From Proteus vulgaris (lineage in GTDB: Bacteria; Pseudomonadota; Gammaproteobacteria; Enterobacterales; Enterobacteriaceae): DNA of 64,000 nt. The notes beneath the pieces are model-generated. The model did not search any database. It was not told where the DNA came from and saw only the letters and a program-made list of their open reading frames with translations. Both the position numbers and the translations under genes were made by a program. This document shows, piece after piece, positions 38,027 to 46,996 of this stretch (position 1 is the first letter of the stretch; every line of letters begins with the position of its first letter). Location: contig NZ_CP090064.1 in the NCBI RefSeq assembly GCF_023100685.1, positions 1,860,001-1,924,000 of the forward strand. Reading direction: 5' to 3'.

Positions 38027-38841
38027 TATTGCTCCAATGCTTGACGAATTTGATTCATAACTTCAGGTGTTGAAAGCGTAAAACCTAACAATCCCATATC
38101 ATCGACGACGACATAATGTTTATTTTTACCTGCAGGTGTGTACTTTATACCGGGTAAATTCCAAAGTTTTTCAATACCACCTATACCTTTAATACCTTCT
38201 TTAGTTACCAGCAAAATATCAGGTTGGCTCGCAATGACACCTTCTTGAGAAAGAGGGCGATAACTCGTAAAGCCTTGCATTGCATTCTTACCCCCAACTA
38301 GTGAAATAATGGTATCTGCTGCAGTATTTTGACCAGCGGCCATAGGAACAACACCACCATGACTCATGATATAAATGACTTTTTTATCTATAGGTGTTGT
38401 GGGTATTTGGCTAATAGATAGGGTGAGTTTTTCTTTTAGCTGTTCACCTTCTTTTTGTTTATTTAAAATAGTGGCGATGGTGTCTATTTTTTCATTAATG
38501 GCTTCTAATGAATGTGTACCTGTAATCGTTTTAACAGTGACTCCTGCCTCTTTTATTCGGCGTAGTGCTAAAGAAGGGCGAGCGAGTTCGCTGGTTATAA
38601 TTAATGTTGGTTTGACCGATAAGATACCTTCAGGGTTTAGCATTCGCATATAACCCACATCAGGGAGTGCTTTCACTTGTTCAGGGACTAAACTAGTGCT
38701 GTCTCTTGCAATAATTTGTTCACCCGAACCTAACGCGAAAACGATCTCAGTGATATCGCCGCCAATAGTGACAATACGTTCATTGGCGGAACTGACAAAC
38801 GACATGACGCTACACAGGATCAAAAGAAGCCATTTTTTCAT
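38026..38841 (-). CDS. hmuT: Periplasmic haem-binding protein HmuT
   Basis: The 271-residue protein has a signal peptide (MKKWLLLILCSVMSFVSSA, cleavage near residue 19). The mature part is a class III periplasmic binding protein: RIVTIGGDITEIVFALGSG, GYMRMLNPEGILSVKPTLII and NLPGIKYTPAGKN. The Tyr in the VGYMRML segment is a candidate haem ligand, as in Yersinia HmuT. It delivers haem to HmuUV. It starts 15 bases after hmuS. Confidence 0.94.
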   Translation of the reverse strand: MKKWLLLILCSVMSFVSSANERIVTIGGDITEIVFALGSGEQIIARDSTSLVPEQVKALPDVGYMRMLNPEGILSVKPTLIITSELARPSLALRRIKEAGVTVKTITGTHSLEAINEKIDTIATILNKQKEGEQLKEKLTLSISQIPTTPIDKKVIYIMSHGGVVPMAAGQNTAADTIISLVGGKNAMQGFTSYRPLSQEGVIASQPDILLVTKEGIKGIGGIEKLWNLPGIKYTPAGKNKHYVVVDDMGLLGFTLSTPEVMNQIRQALEQ

Positions 38842-38856
38842 TAACTCATTCTCCGA

Positions 38857-39906
38857 TTAGGCTATTTTGGCAAGTGTATTAACTTGCTCGCGCCATTGTT
38901 GTTGCTCTGCAGTGCCTTCAGTACGTTGTCCATAAAGCTGGGCAATCTGTTGGCCTTTGCTATCAAAGATTTCAAGACTGGTGACAAAACCATCCTGAGT
39001 TGGTTTGCGAGTGATCCAACTTTCGGCGATTTCACTTTCAATTAAATGAAGTGTAAATGCAGGATTGAAAACGTTAATCCAGACTTGATCGCTATTCTCA
39101 AATTGATGAGGAACTAAACGGTCAATCTGCCCCGTAAAGATTTGCACACAACCACGGCTTCCAACAAAAATCATGATCTCATTTTGTGCTTCTTTAGCGA
39201 GGGTTAATAAGGTTTTCAGTGCACTGTTATCAACTTGATAAGCAAGGTCATCGGCAACAGCTTTAAAAGCTTGTTGACGACTCAAGTTATTTTCTTTTAG
39301 TAGTTTGAAAAATTGGTGAACATCAGTCATTGAACGCCATTGTTGTTCAAGTTGCTCCGCCAATTCATGACTAACAGGTGTGTTTGAATAAGGTTCGATA
39401 GGGGTAATGTCTAGAGCTGGATTTTCTTCCGATAAGAATGATTGGATTAGCGCATTCCATTCATCCATATTGGTATTGTCAGTTGTATAGACTTTATGTA
39501 ATGCATCGCCATGCATATCAAAAAACTGAATGCTATAGCGAGTTCCTTTTGAGGTTTCTTCAGCGAGTGCAAAAATGCTCGACCAATAAGCGAAGAAAAA
39601 GCGTAAATCCATTGCTCGAGGATTTAGAATCAAACCTGCATGATCGTTAAAGCGTGCATTAGTGTATTCACCAAGATGTTCGTGAACGGCGATATCGTTA
39701 CGAGTAATGGCTTTGACCTCACCCACTTTACTTAAGGCTTTTAATAATTCTTGCACATCGTTACGTAAGCGTTTTGCATCATGTCCTACGCGTGCATGTG
39801 TTAATTCGGCTTCACTTACATTTAAGTATGCTGCCAGATCACGGGCATAAGGTGCTTTTTTATCCGCTTTTGCTTGCAGGTAGCTCTCATAAAGAGGTTT
39901 ATTCAC
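38857..39906 (-). CDS. hmuS: Haemin-degrading / haem-trafficking protein HmuS (HemS family)
   Basis: The 349-residue cytoplasmic protein is made of two similar halves, each with a helical part and a beta part: LNPRAMDLRFFFAYWSSIFAL in the first and FNPAFTLHLIESEIAESWI in the second. The family's proximal His is expected in the second half; HFIF-like candidates were not assigned. HemS/HmuS/ChuS proteins bind haem after import and help release its iron. It has RBS-like TAGGAG upstream and sits between the receptor and transporter genes. Confidence 0.93.
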   Translation of the reverse strand: MNKPLYESYLQAKADKKAPYARDLAAYLNVSEAELTHARVGHDAKRLRNDVQELLKALSKVGEVKAITRNDIAVHEHLGEYTNARFNDHAGLILNPRAMDLRFFFAYWSSIFALAEETSKGTRYSIQFFDMHGDALHKVYTTDNTNMDEWNALIQSFLSEENPALDITPIEPYSNTPVSHELAEQLEQQWRSMTDVHQFFKLLKENNLSRQQAFKAVADDLAYQVDNSALKTLLTLAKEAQNEIMIFVGSRGCVQIFTGQIDRLVPHQFENSDQVWINVFNPAFTLHLIESEIAESWITRKPTQDGFVTSLEIFDSKGQQIAQLYGQRTEGTAEQQQWREQVNTLAKIA

Positions 39907-39945
39907 AGAAACTCCTATTGTATCTATCGTTGATTTTATTGTTAA

Positions 39946-41973
39946 TTACCATTGATAACTCACAAGTACTTTTGCATTACGACCTTCTTGAGGAATACCG
40001 GCAGAAGAATAATAAGTTTTATCAAATGCGTTACCCAGTACAAATGAGGTTGTTAGCCCCTTTAAGGAGGCGTTACCTTCATAACGAAGGTAAAAATCAT
40101 TGACGCCATAACCTGCTTGTTGGTGATTGGTAGGGCGATTAAAACGGTCATGTTTAGTAAAGTCCGTTTTCTTGGTAAATTGACTGACCCAGCCCACAGA
40201 AAAATCTGTGCTTGGAACTGGAACATCAAAGCGACTGGTCAATGTATCTGGTTCAATCGAAGTAATTGAGGCATTTGTGGCATTATCTTTTCCTTTGGTG
40301 TGGTTATACGCTAAGTCCCAATTAAAGAATTTGGATTGGTAGCTCATAGAAACATCCCACCCCCAAATAGTTGCTCTTGGAATATTTGTTGATTGTGTAT
40401 ATCCCTGAAAAATAGCGACATCTGCATCAATATAATCTTTTGCACGAGTATTGAAATGGGCAGCTTTAATTTTCAGATTATCATTATTAGATAATAAGTC
40501 ATCGAATTGAAAACCAAATCCGTATTCGGTGGTTGAATTGGTTTCGGGTTTTAAATTGGGATTAGGACGCCAATAGTTTGTTGGTGCTCCTGGGAATGGC
40601 GCATCAAAATGCTTAGCATCGTTATACATTTCGCCTAAAGAAGGTGCTCTAAACGCTTGTGAATAAGAAGTATAAAGCATTGACCAATCAGTAGGCGTGA
40701 TGCTGATAGCTCCTTTGGATGACCATTTATCAGCAGTAATATCATCATAACGATCGTTTTGGCTTTTATATTTATCAAAACGGGTTCCTAAAATTAAGGA
40801 GACAGGCAAATCACGTAAAGTGACCTCATCTTGAACCCAGCCTGACATAAAACGGATATCTGCTTGTGGGAAGCTTTCTGTATTTTGACTTGGTGATTGT
40901 TTCTGTTTATACACTTCGCCACCATAAGTAAGCCCATGTGATGCAAAGCTATCCATCCCCACTTGAGAGCGATTCTCGAGTTTTATGCCATAGGTTTTTT
41001 GTTCTCGACCTTCAAATCCTTTTTGTATCGTTTTGGCATTGATATCAACTTCACTGTAATAAGCCTGCGTTTTTAGATTAACCCACTGTAAATCCGAAGG
41101 ATTGTATTGATAGGTTAACTGTGCATCTTTTTGTGTTGTAGTACGATCAGTTTCTACATTAGCAAGTGTAGGATTTGAGGGAACTTGAGGGTTTTTGGGC
41201 TGATTAGTATTGTTATGGTAATAACGGAATTGTCCGCTTAATGTATTGCTATCATCAATAAACCAACGCCCTTTGGAGAGTAGGTTAATAATGGTTTCAT
41301 CATTTTGTGCACGATAACCCCCACCATAACGAATATCACCTTTATCACGAGCTGATAATGCCACGAGACCATCAAGGTTATCGTGTTTACCAAAAGCAGT
41401 AACACCTAAACCTTGGCTATGTTGCGCGGTATTACCAAGACCAATAACACGTACACCGCCTTGTTCGTTTTTTGAAAGTAGATCGCTTGCATCAACGGTA
41501 TCGTAAGCAATAACACCGCCAAGTGCTCCACTACCATACAATAATGCAGAAGGACCCCGAACTACTTCAACTTGCTTTATAAGAAGAGGATCAATAAAAA
41601 TACTGTCAATATGGCCAGTGTCAGTTCCTTGACGTACACCATCTACAAGTGTCAATATTCCATTTTTACTGTATCCACGCATACTGATGGTTTCACCATT
41701 AGTACGACCTGCGCCGGAAATAGAAATTCCGGGCACATGGCGAAGTAATTCAGAAGCACTACCTGCGGTTTCTGACAACGCATTGTTATTTTTAATAACG
41801 GTTGACATCATGGGTAACGTAAAGCTATCACGCTCATTACCAGTCGCATAAACGGTAAGCACTTCTGTTTTTTTCTCCTCGCTAGTTTGTGTTTTCTCTT
41901 GTGCTGACACACAAGCAGAAGAAACAGCAACAGCCAGTAAACTAAATTTAATTAATAGGGATGACTGAGACAT
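39946..41973 (-). CDS. hmuR: TonB-dependent haem receptor HmuR
   Basis: This 675-residue outer membrane receptor has a signal peptide (1-24, ending VSSACVSA) and a TonB-box-like EVLTVYA near 38-44. The plug domain is at about 50-165 (ELLRHVPGISISGAGRTNGETISMRGY type), followed by a 22-strand barrel ending in aromatic W. The haem motif FRAP (SQAFRAPSLGEM) and NPNL (RPNPNLKPE) flank NDAKHF, which carries the likely haem-ligand His. It is the second receptor of the operon, 70 bases after the first. Confidence 0.94.
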   Translation of the reverse strand: MSQSSLLIKFSLLAVAVSSACVSAQEKTQTSEEKKTEVLTVYATGNERDSFTLPMMSTVIKNNNALSETAGSASELLRHVPGISISGAGRTNGETISMRGYSKNGILTLVDGVRQGTDTGHIDSIFIDPLLIKQVEVVRGPSALLYGSGALGGVIAYDTVDASDLLSKNEQGGVRVIGLGNTAQHSQGLGVTAFGKHDNLDGLVALSARDKGDIRYGGGYRAQNDETIINLLSKGRWFIDDSNTLSGQFRYYHNNTNQPKNPQVPSNPTLANVETDRTTTQKDAQLTYQYNPSDLQWVNLKTQAYYSEVDINAKTIQKGFEGREQKTYGIKLENRSQVGMDSFASHGLTYGGEVYKQKQSPSQNTESFPQADIRFMSGWVQDEVTLRDLPVSLILGTRFDKYKSQNDRYDDITADKWSSKGAISITPTDWSMLYTSYSQAFRAPSLGEMYNDAKHFDAPFPGAPTNYWRPNPNLKPETNSTTEYGFGFQFDDLLSNNDNLKIKAAHFNTRAKDYIDADVAIFQGYTQSTNIPRATIWGWDVSMSYQSKFFNWDLAYNHTKGKDNATNASITSIEPDTLTSRFDVPVPSTDFSVGWVSQFTKKTDFTKHDRFNRPTNHQQAGYGVNDFYLRYEGNASLKGLTTSFVLGNAFDKTYYSSAGIPQEGRNAKVLVSYQW

Positions 41974-41998
41974 GCAGATGGATCTCCGTTATTTTAAT

Positions 41999-42016
41999 GG
42001 GCTGTTAAAACAGCCC
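41999..42016. other. Hairpin between the two receptor genes
   Basis: GGGCTGTT pairs with AACAGCCC around AA. The T run needed for a strong terminator is absent, so it may be a weak terminator or an mRNA-stabilising hairpin that sets the ratio of the two receptors. Confidence 0.45.
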
Positions 42017-42043
42017 TTTGTTATATAAATCATTGCTCCTCAT

Positions 42044-44230
42044 CTACCAGCGATAACTGATGGACATTTTTATATTTCTGCCTTCTTGTGGCACACCTCG
42101 TGTTGAGAAATACTCATAATTAAAAGCATTTGCCAACATCAGTGTTGCTTGTAGATCTTTATTTTTCTTAGATTGATAGCTGAGTGAAAAATCGTGAACA
42201 GCATATCCAGGAAATTGTTGAACAACTTCTTGTAATCGAGTGACTTTTTTACCCTTATTATGTGGAGCAACAATGCCGCTGTAGCCACTTTTAGAGTCAG
42301 TAGCGCTGGCAAATTGTCCTGACCAACCTAATGAGAAAGGTGTTTTGGCAATAGGAACCTGTATAAAGGCGGTAAGAATTTCTGGTCTTACGGGGGAGAT
42401 GGTTTCACTATCTGTAAGTTGGAATGTGTTTGTTCGGTTATAGCTTAATCCAGCAGAGAGCCAAGAGTGGGTATAACGTAAAGCAATATCGGTACCTTCA
42501 ATATAAACATTCGCAATGTTATAGGCTTTTAGGCTCATTCTTCCAAAAATCGTTCCCATCCATTCAGCATAAGAAATATAGTCTTTTGATAATGTATCGA
42601 AATAAGCTACTTTAATTTCTAGTGCATCACTTTCTGATAATAACTGTTGGAATGAGATCTTTCCTCCATATTCCCAAGTCCTATTTCTTTCTGGGTTTAA
42701 GTAAGGATTAGGTATCCAATAAGACCTTACCAATCGGTTTATATCAAAATGAACGGAATCATTAAACATCTCACTTAATGTCGGTGCTCTAAATGCAGTC
42801 GAGTATGACGTGTAAAGCTGTAACCACGGTGTTGCGGAAAATGTTAATTTTACATTTTCAGTGGTACCTCGATAACTTGCTTTATGCATGAGTTTACTTG
42901 TATCTGCATTTCTAACTGCATGATTATAAATGACACTATCAATTTCTTTATTTGGAACACTTTCATAATAGTGATAGCGAATACCCGCAGTTAAGGATAA
43001 AGGGAATAGTGGTGTCGACAGTGTGCTCTGTAACCATGTTGCGGCATAATCCATTTTTGCCAATGGGAAGTTTTTAGCCTTGTTGTTGGGTTTCATTTTC
43101 TGTCGGTAAACTTCAGTACCAATAATGACAGATAAATTAAGATTATTATGAGGTGTAATATTAGTGTAATTCTCTAATTTCCCACCATAAGTTGATTGTG
43201 TTCGAGCTTCGAAAAGACCGATATCACCTTTTTCATTTTTTTTACGGTCATATTCTGTAAGTTTTACATCGGTTAAAAAAGTTTGCTTAATACCAAACTG
43301 TGAGTAATAAAGATAGGTTGTTAAATCAATCCAAGAATTACTTTCAGGGGCATAGTGATGAGTTAGAGAGTAATTTTTTTGCTGAGTATCTCGATATACC
43401 TGATTACTTTCTTCTTTACCATATCCACCCATACGATGTAATACTTCTCGTTGTTCACCTGAATTATCATAATGGCGAGCTGAGAAAATAAAGGTTTGGT
43501 TATTTGTAGGATAGAGATAGATTTTAGCAAAGTAGTTATTAATGGATTCATTGTTATCCATTTTTTGCCCATCAGCCAATAAGATAGGGCCACGCTGACG
43601 TTGAGTGTAAGAAATCAAACCAGAGAATAGTTTATGTTGACCTGCAATTATCCCACCATAAGAAAAATGGCGATCAGCAGAAGAATAAGAACTGAATAAT
43701 TTAGCGCCTAAGTTTTTATTCTTTTTCAATATTGATTGAGGATCGAGAGTATTAAAAGCGACAACTCCCCCCATAGCGCCTTCACCATGAATAGTCGAGG
43801 CGGAACCGTGTTTGACATTAATACTTTTAATTAAAGACGGGTCAAGAAATATGCCCCCTAAATTATTCATGGTGTTTTCGAGTGGTTGATGAATGCCATC
43901 AACGAGAATTTTGACACCTTTTTGGTCATATCCTCGCATTAGAATATTGGCACCATTAGTCACGCCTGTTCCTGAGAGAGTGATACCTGCGACTTCTTTT
44001 AACATTTCACCTGTTGTTGACGCTGTTTTTGCCTGAGGTGTTGAGGTTTCAATCGTAGATTGGAAGTTATGTTCTAGTTCGTGATATTTATGACCAACAA
44101 CAGTAAGAGAGTCCGTGTTCGTTTTTTCTGGGTGTGCAGAGGCAATAGGGGAATACAACAGACAAAGAGCTGTTGCTATACCTGAATATTTGAAATGTTT
44201 TTTCAGCATACACATACCATAAATGTCCAT
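42044..44230 (-). CDS. Second TonB-dependent haem receptor (HmuR paralogue)
   Basis: The 728-residue receptor starts at ATG 44230 with AAGGAC nearby. The signal peptide continues to about residue 32 (LYSPIASA); starts at Met6 or Met8 are possible. Plug landmarks are EMLKEVAGITLSGTGVTNG and ANILMRGYDQKGVKILVDGIHQ. The barrel is longer than in the neighbouring receptor. FRAP is kept (STAFRAPTLSEM) and the ligand His lies in NDSVHF, but NPNL is changed to NPYL. It is the first large gene of the haem operon, after hemP, and is probably a divergent duplicate with altered ligand use. It is one of the two receptors named hmuR1/R2 in Proteus. Confidence 0.88.
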   Translation of the reverse strand: MDIYGMCMLKKHFKYSGIATALCLLYSPIASAHPEKTNTDSLTVVGHKYHELEHNFQSTIETSTPQAKTASTTGEMLKEVAGITLSGTGVTNGANILMRGYDQKGVKILVDGIHQPLENTMNNLGGIFLDPSLIKSINVKHGSASTIHGEGAMGGVVAFNTLDPQSILKKNKNLGAKLFSSYSSADRHFSYGGIIAGQHKLFSGLISYTQRQRGPILLADGQKMDNNESINNYFAKIYLYPTNNQTFIFSARHYDNSGEQREVLHRMGGYGKEESNQVYRDTQQKNYSLTHHYAPESNSWIDLTTYLYYSQFGIKQTFLTDVKLTEYDRKKNEKGDIGLFEARTQSTYGGKLENYTNITPHNNLNLSVIIGTEVYRQKMKPNNKAKNFPLAKMDYAATWLQSTLSTPLFPLSLTAGIRYHYYESVPNKEIDSVIYNHAVRNADTSKLMHKASYRGTTENVKLTFSATPWLQLYTSYSTAFRAPTLSEMFNDSVHFDINRLVRSYWIPNPYLNPERNRTWEYGGKISFQQLLSESDALEIKVAYFDTLSKDYISYAEWMGTIFGRMSLKAYNIANVYIEGTDIALRYTHSWLSAGLSYNRTNTFQLTDSETISPVRPEILTAFIQVPIAKTPFSLGWSGQFASATDSKSGYSGIVAPHNKGKKVTRLQEVVQQFPGYAVHDFSLSYQSKKNKDLQATLMLANAFNYEYFSTRGVPQEGRNIKMSISYRW

Positions 44231-44311
44231 AAAAAGTCCTTGTATATGGAGTTATTTAGCTGGCTGCCTAGCTGAATTGATAGGTGGCTTGCGAGTTATT
44301 GTCAAAAATGA

Positions 44312-44494
44312 TTATTTAGTCAGGATCAGTTTTCCTGATTTGGTCTGACGTAGTTGATACAACTCTCCGTTATGTTGAATGTAAACCACGCCATCTTTAC
44401 CCAATAATTCAATACTATTAATAGATTGAATTATTGAAGAATGAGAGTTCTGTTTAACCAATGAACTATCCAAATTATTAGCTTTTTTATTCAT
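44312..44494 (-). CDS. hemP: Haemin uptake protein HemP
   Basis: This 60-residue protein has the HemP pattern: INSIELLGKDGVVYIQHNGE then YQLRQTKSGKLILTK at the C-terminus. Its role is poorly known; it heads many haem operons and in some bacteria controls them. A strong Fur box lies just upstream. The E. coli homologue YdiE also lies beside aroH. Confidence 0.9.
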   Translation of the reverse strand: MNKKANNLDSSLVKQNSHSSIIQSINSIELLGKDGVVYIQHNGELYQLRQTKSGKLILTK

Positions 44495-44520
44495 AATACA
44501 CTAAGAGTAATAAGCGTTAT

Positions 44521-44539
44521 CATTATGATAATCATTATC
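44521..44539. promoter_or_regulatory. Fur box of the hemP-hmu operon
   Basis: The 19-base site matches the Fur consensus GATAATGATAATCATTATC at 17 of 19 positions and is extended on both sides by further TTATC/GATAA-like repeats. It lies 27 bases before the hemP start and should block the promoter when iron is plentiful. Confidence 0.85.
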
Positions 44540-44699
44540 GTTAACAAATGTATTTAGACAAGCTTTTTTTAACGTAAACAGGTAAATTTAAGTCATATTG
44601 TGAGTGATAAAACGGTATGTGATGAAATTTAAAACAAAGGAATAAAAGAGGCTTATCTTTTTACTAAAAAATAAGATCAATACAGAATGAATAGAGAAG

Positions 44700-44728
44700 A
44701 AAAATAGCAGGGGATAGAATTATCCCCT
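44700..44728 (-). terminator. Terminator of aroH
   Basis: On the minus strand AGGGGATA pairs with TATCCCCT around a 4-base loop and is followed by GCTATTTTT. It lies 15 bases after the aroH stop. Confidence 0.75.
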
Positions 44729-44743
44729 TAATAAATAGGTTTA

Positions 44744-45790
44744 TTAAAATCGACTCTCAACGGCTTGTGCTAATAATTCAAGCAATTGCTCGGTATCATT
44801 CCAGCTTAAACATGGATCAGTAATAGATTGTCCATAAACAAGAGGTTTTTCTGGCAAGACTTTTTGTGAGCCTTCTTGTAAAAAGCTTTCAGCCATCACG
44901 CCAACAATAGCTTGTGAGCCATCTTTAATTTGTTGACTGACATTGCGAGCCACTTCTAATTGGCGACGATGGATCTTTTCACAATTACCATGACTAAAGT
45001 CGATAATAAGATGTTCAGGTAAATCCACTTGTTTTAGTGCATCAATAGCATCTGCAATATCGCTGGCATGATAATTTGGTTTTTTACCACCTCGCATAAT
45101 AATGTGTCCGTAAGGATTACCGCTAGTTTGGTAAATTGTCATACGGCCATTTTTGTCAGGTGATAAGAAAGTGTGACCAACGCGAGAAGCACGAATTGCA
45201 TCAATAGCAATACGAGTATTACCATCCGTACCGTTTTTAAAGCCCACAGGACAAGAAAGCGCAGATGCCATTTCACGATGAACCTGGCTCTCTGTAGTTC
45301 TTGCGCCGATAGCACCCCAACTAATTAAGTCAGCAATATACTGACCAGTTACCATATCAAGAAACTCGGTTGCAGTTGGTAAACCTAATGTATTTATCTC
45401 AATTAATAATTTTCTTGCAAGGCGGATACCTTCATTAACATTGCAAGAATTATCAAGATAAGGATCAGAGATTAAGCCTTTCCAACCAATAACTGTACGT
45501 GGTTTTTCAAAGTAGGTTCTCATGACAATTTCTAAGCGGTCATGATAGCGTTCTTTTTGCTGGTTAAGTTTCGTGGCGTATTCTTTGGCTGCTTTGGGGT
45601 CATGAATAGAACAAGGACCCACGATCACTAAAAGTCGTTTGTCTTCACCAGTAAGGATAGCTTCAATTCGTTTACGTGCTGATGTGATATTTTGGATTAT
45701 CTCATCAGAAATGGGGAACTCTTTTGCTAAGGTTTCTGGTGTCACCAGACTGTCTAAAGCCTTAGTCCGTAGTTCGTCTGTCTTTAACAT
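44744..45790 (-). CDS. aroH: 3-deoxy-7-phosphoheptulonate synthase, AroH type
   Basis: This 348-residue class I DAHP synthase is closer to E. coli AroH (348, Trp-sensitive) than to AroF or AroG over its length, e.g. TDELRTKALDSLVTPETLA at the start and DTEQLLELLAQAVESRF at the end. VIVGPCSIHD, RTYFEKPRTVIGWKGLISDP, GARTTESQVHREMASALSCPVGF and HGNCEKIHRRQ carry active-site and metal residues. It joins PEP and erythrose 4-phosphate, first step of the shikimate pathway. The neighbours ppsR and ppsA control PEP supply. No TrpR operator was recognised upstream. Confidence 0.93.
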   Translation of the reverse strand: MLKTDELRTKALDSLVTPETLAKEFPISDEIIQNITSARKRIEAILTGEDKRLLVIVGPCSIHDPKAAKEYATKLNQQKERYHDRLEIVMRTYFEKPRTVIGWKGLISDPYLDNSCNVNEGIRLARKLLIEINTLGLPTATEFLDMVTGQYIADLISWGAIGARTTESQVHREMASALSCPVGFKNGTDGNTRIAIDAIRASRVGHTFLSPDKNGRMTIYQTSGNPYGHIIMRGGKKPNYHASDIADAIDALKQVDLPEHLIIDFSHGNCEKIHRRQLEVARNVSQQIKDGSQAIVGVMAESFLQEGSQKVLPEKPLVYGQSITDPCLSWNDTEQLLELLAQAVESRF

Positions 45791-45911
45791 AATTCATCTC
45801 AATAAATATACAGGGTAAGTCTACCCAGTGATTAAGATCACAATAAACGAAATTCAGCTAATTTCAACAGCGTTATTAGAGAAAAACCAATAAAAAAAAT
45901 AAGGTTAAGAC

Positions 45912-46778
45912 TTAGAACATTCTTCTCGCTAATCCCATAGAATCAATTACCTTAGTTGAAATTTCTTCAACAGAATAATTAGTGGTATTGAGATAAGGAA
46001 TATTGTTTTTTCTGAAAAGGGCTTCCACTTCGGCTAATTCGATTCTGCATTGGCGAATTGAAGCATAACGGCTATTTTCACGACGTTCACCTCGGATAGC
46101 AGCCAGGCGCTCTGGTGCAATGGTTAAACCGAATAATTTATGTTGATACTCTTTTAATTCAGTAGGGAGTTTTAAAAAATCCATATCATCAGCAGTAAAT
46201 GGGTAATTGGCTGCTTGAATACCAAATTGCATAGCTAAATAGAGGCTGGTGGGTGTTTTACCACAACGAGAAACGCCAATTAAGATAACTTGTGCTTGAT
46301 CGAGATTACGTAATGATATTCCATCATCGTGAGAAAGCGTGTATTCAATAGCTGCAATACGGGCATCGTATTTACTAAGATTTTTCTCTGTTAACCCGTG
46401 TGTTTTATTTAATTTTGGTGAGGCTTGAATACCCATCTCCTTTTCAAGCGGTAATACAAGAGATTGCACAATATCCTGACAAAAGCCTTCACTACTATTT
46501 ATTACCTGTTTAACTTCGGGGCTAATAATAGAATAAAAAACAAGGGGCTTAGAGCCACTCTTTTTATAAATTTCAGCGATTTTCTGTTTTATTTCTTCAG
46601 CTCTTTCCACTGTAGAAACAAAAGGCAATGTATAACTTTTCATTCTTAATGGAAATTGAGAAAGTACAGCGTGGCCTAAAACTTCTGCTGTAATAGCTGT
46701 ACCATCAGAGATAAAAAAGACTGTTCTATCAATGGGTTCATTATTATCACAATTAATAGAATTTAAGCTTAATATCAT
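45912..46778 (-). CDS. ppsR: PEP synthase regulatory protein (kinase / pyrophosphorylase)
   Basis: This 288-residue DUF299 protein starts at ATG 46778, five bases after GGTGAG; a GTG nine bases upstream overlaps that RBS. It has [18 protein letters not shown] near the start and the P-loop [15 protein letters not shown] (about 150-165). It uses ADP to phosphorylate and inactivate PEP synthase, and phosphate to reactivate it. It diverges from ppsA, its target. Confidence 0.95.
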   Translation of the reverse strand: MILSLNSINCDNNEPIDRTVFFISDGTAITAEVLGHAVLSQFPLRMKSYTLPFVSTVERAEEIKQKIAEIYKKSGSKPLVFYSIISPEVKQVINSSEGFCQDIVQSLVLPLEKEMGIQASPKLNKTHGLTEKNLSKYDARIAAIEYTLSHDDGISLRNLDQAQVILIGVSRCGKTPTSLYLAMQFGIQAANYPFTADDMDFLKLPTELKEYQHKLFGLTIAPERLAAIRGERRENSRYASIRQCRIELAEVEALFRKNNIPYLNTTNYSVEEISTKVIDSMGLARRMF

Positions 46779-46873
46779 AACGCTCACCTTTTTTTAGCTG
46801 AATTAGCGAATCAAACAACATTATCTATAGCATTTTTAGTGATTATAAAGGATAAAAAAATAAAGTTTTCTGG

Positions 46874-46887
46874 TTGATCGATTCACC
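46874..46887. promoter_or_regulatory. Cra (FruR) site in the ppsR-ppsA intergenic region
   Basis: On the minus strand GGTGAATCGATCAA fits the 14-base Cra consensus RSTGAAWCSNTHHW at every position. It is 110 bases before the ppsA start. In E. coli Cra activates ppsA from a site near -45, and a possible -10 (about 46912-46917) would give similar spacing. Confidence 0.6.
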
Positions 46888-46996
46888 TTTCTATATTCAC
46901 TATAACATTGTGATACGCTTATTTAAGTTGTCGTTTTGACAGCGGGTTTTTCTTTTTTTCTCTCTCTCATAATTGTTTAAAAAAGGATTGTTCTCA

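Noticed and set aside
45791..45911. TrpR operator upstream of aroH
   Set aside because: No CTAGT-type palindrome was found; only a short GGGTA/TACCC repeat is present, so Trp control is not supported from the sequence.
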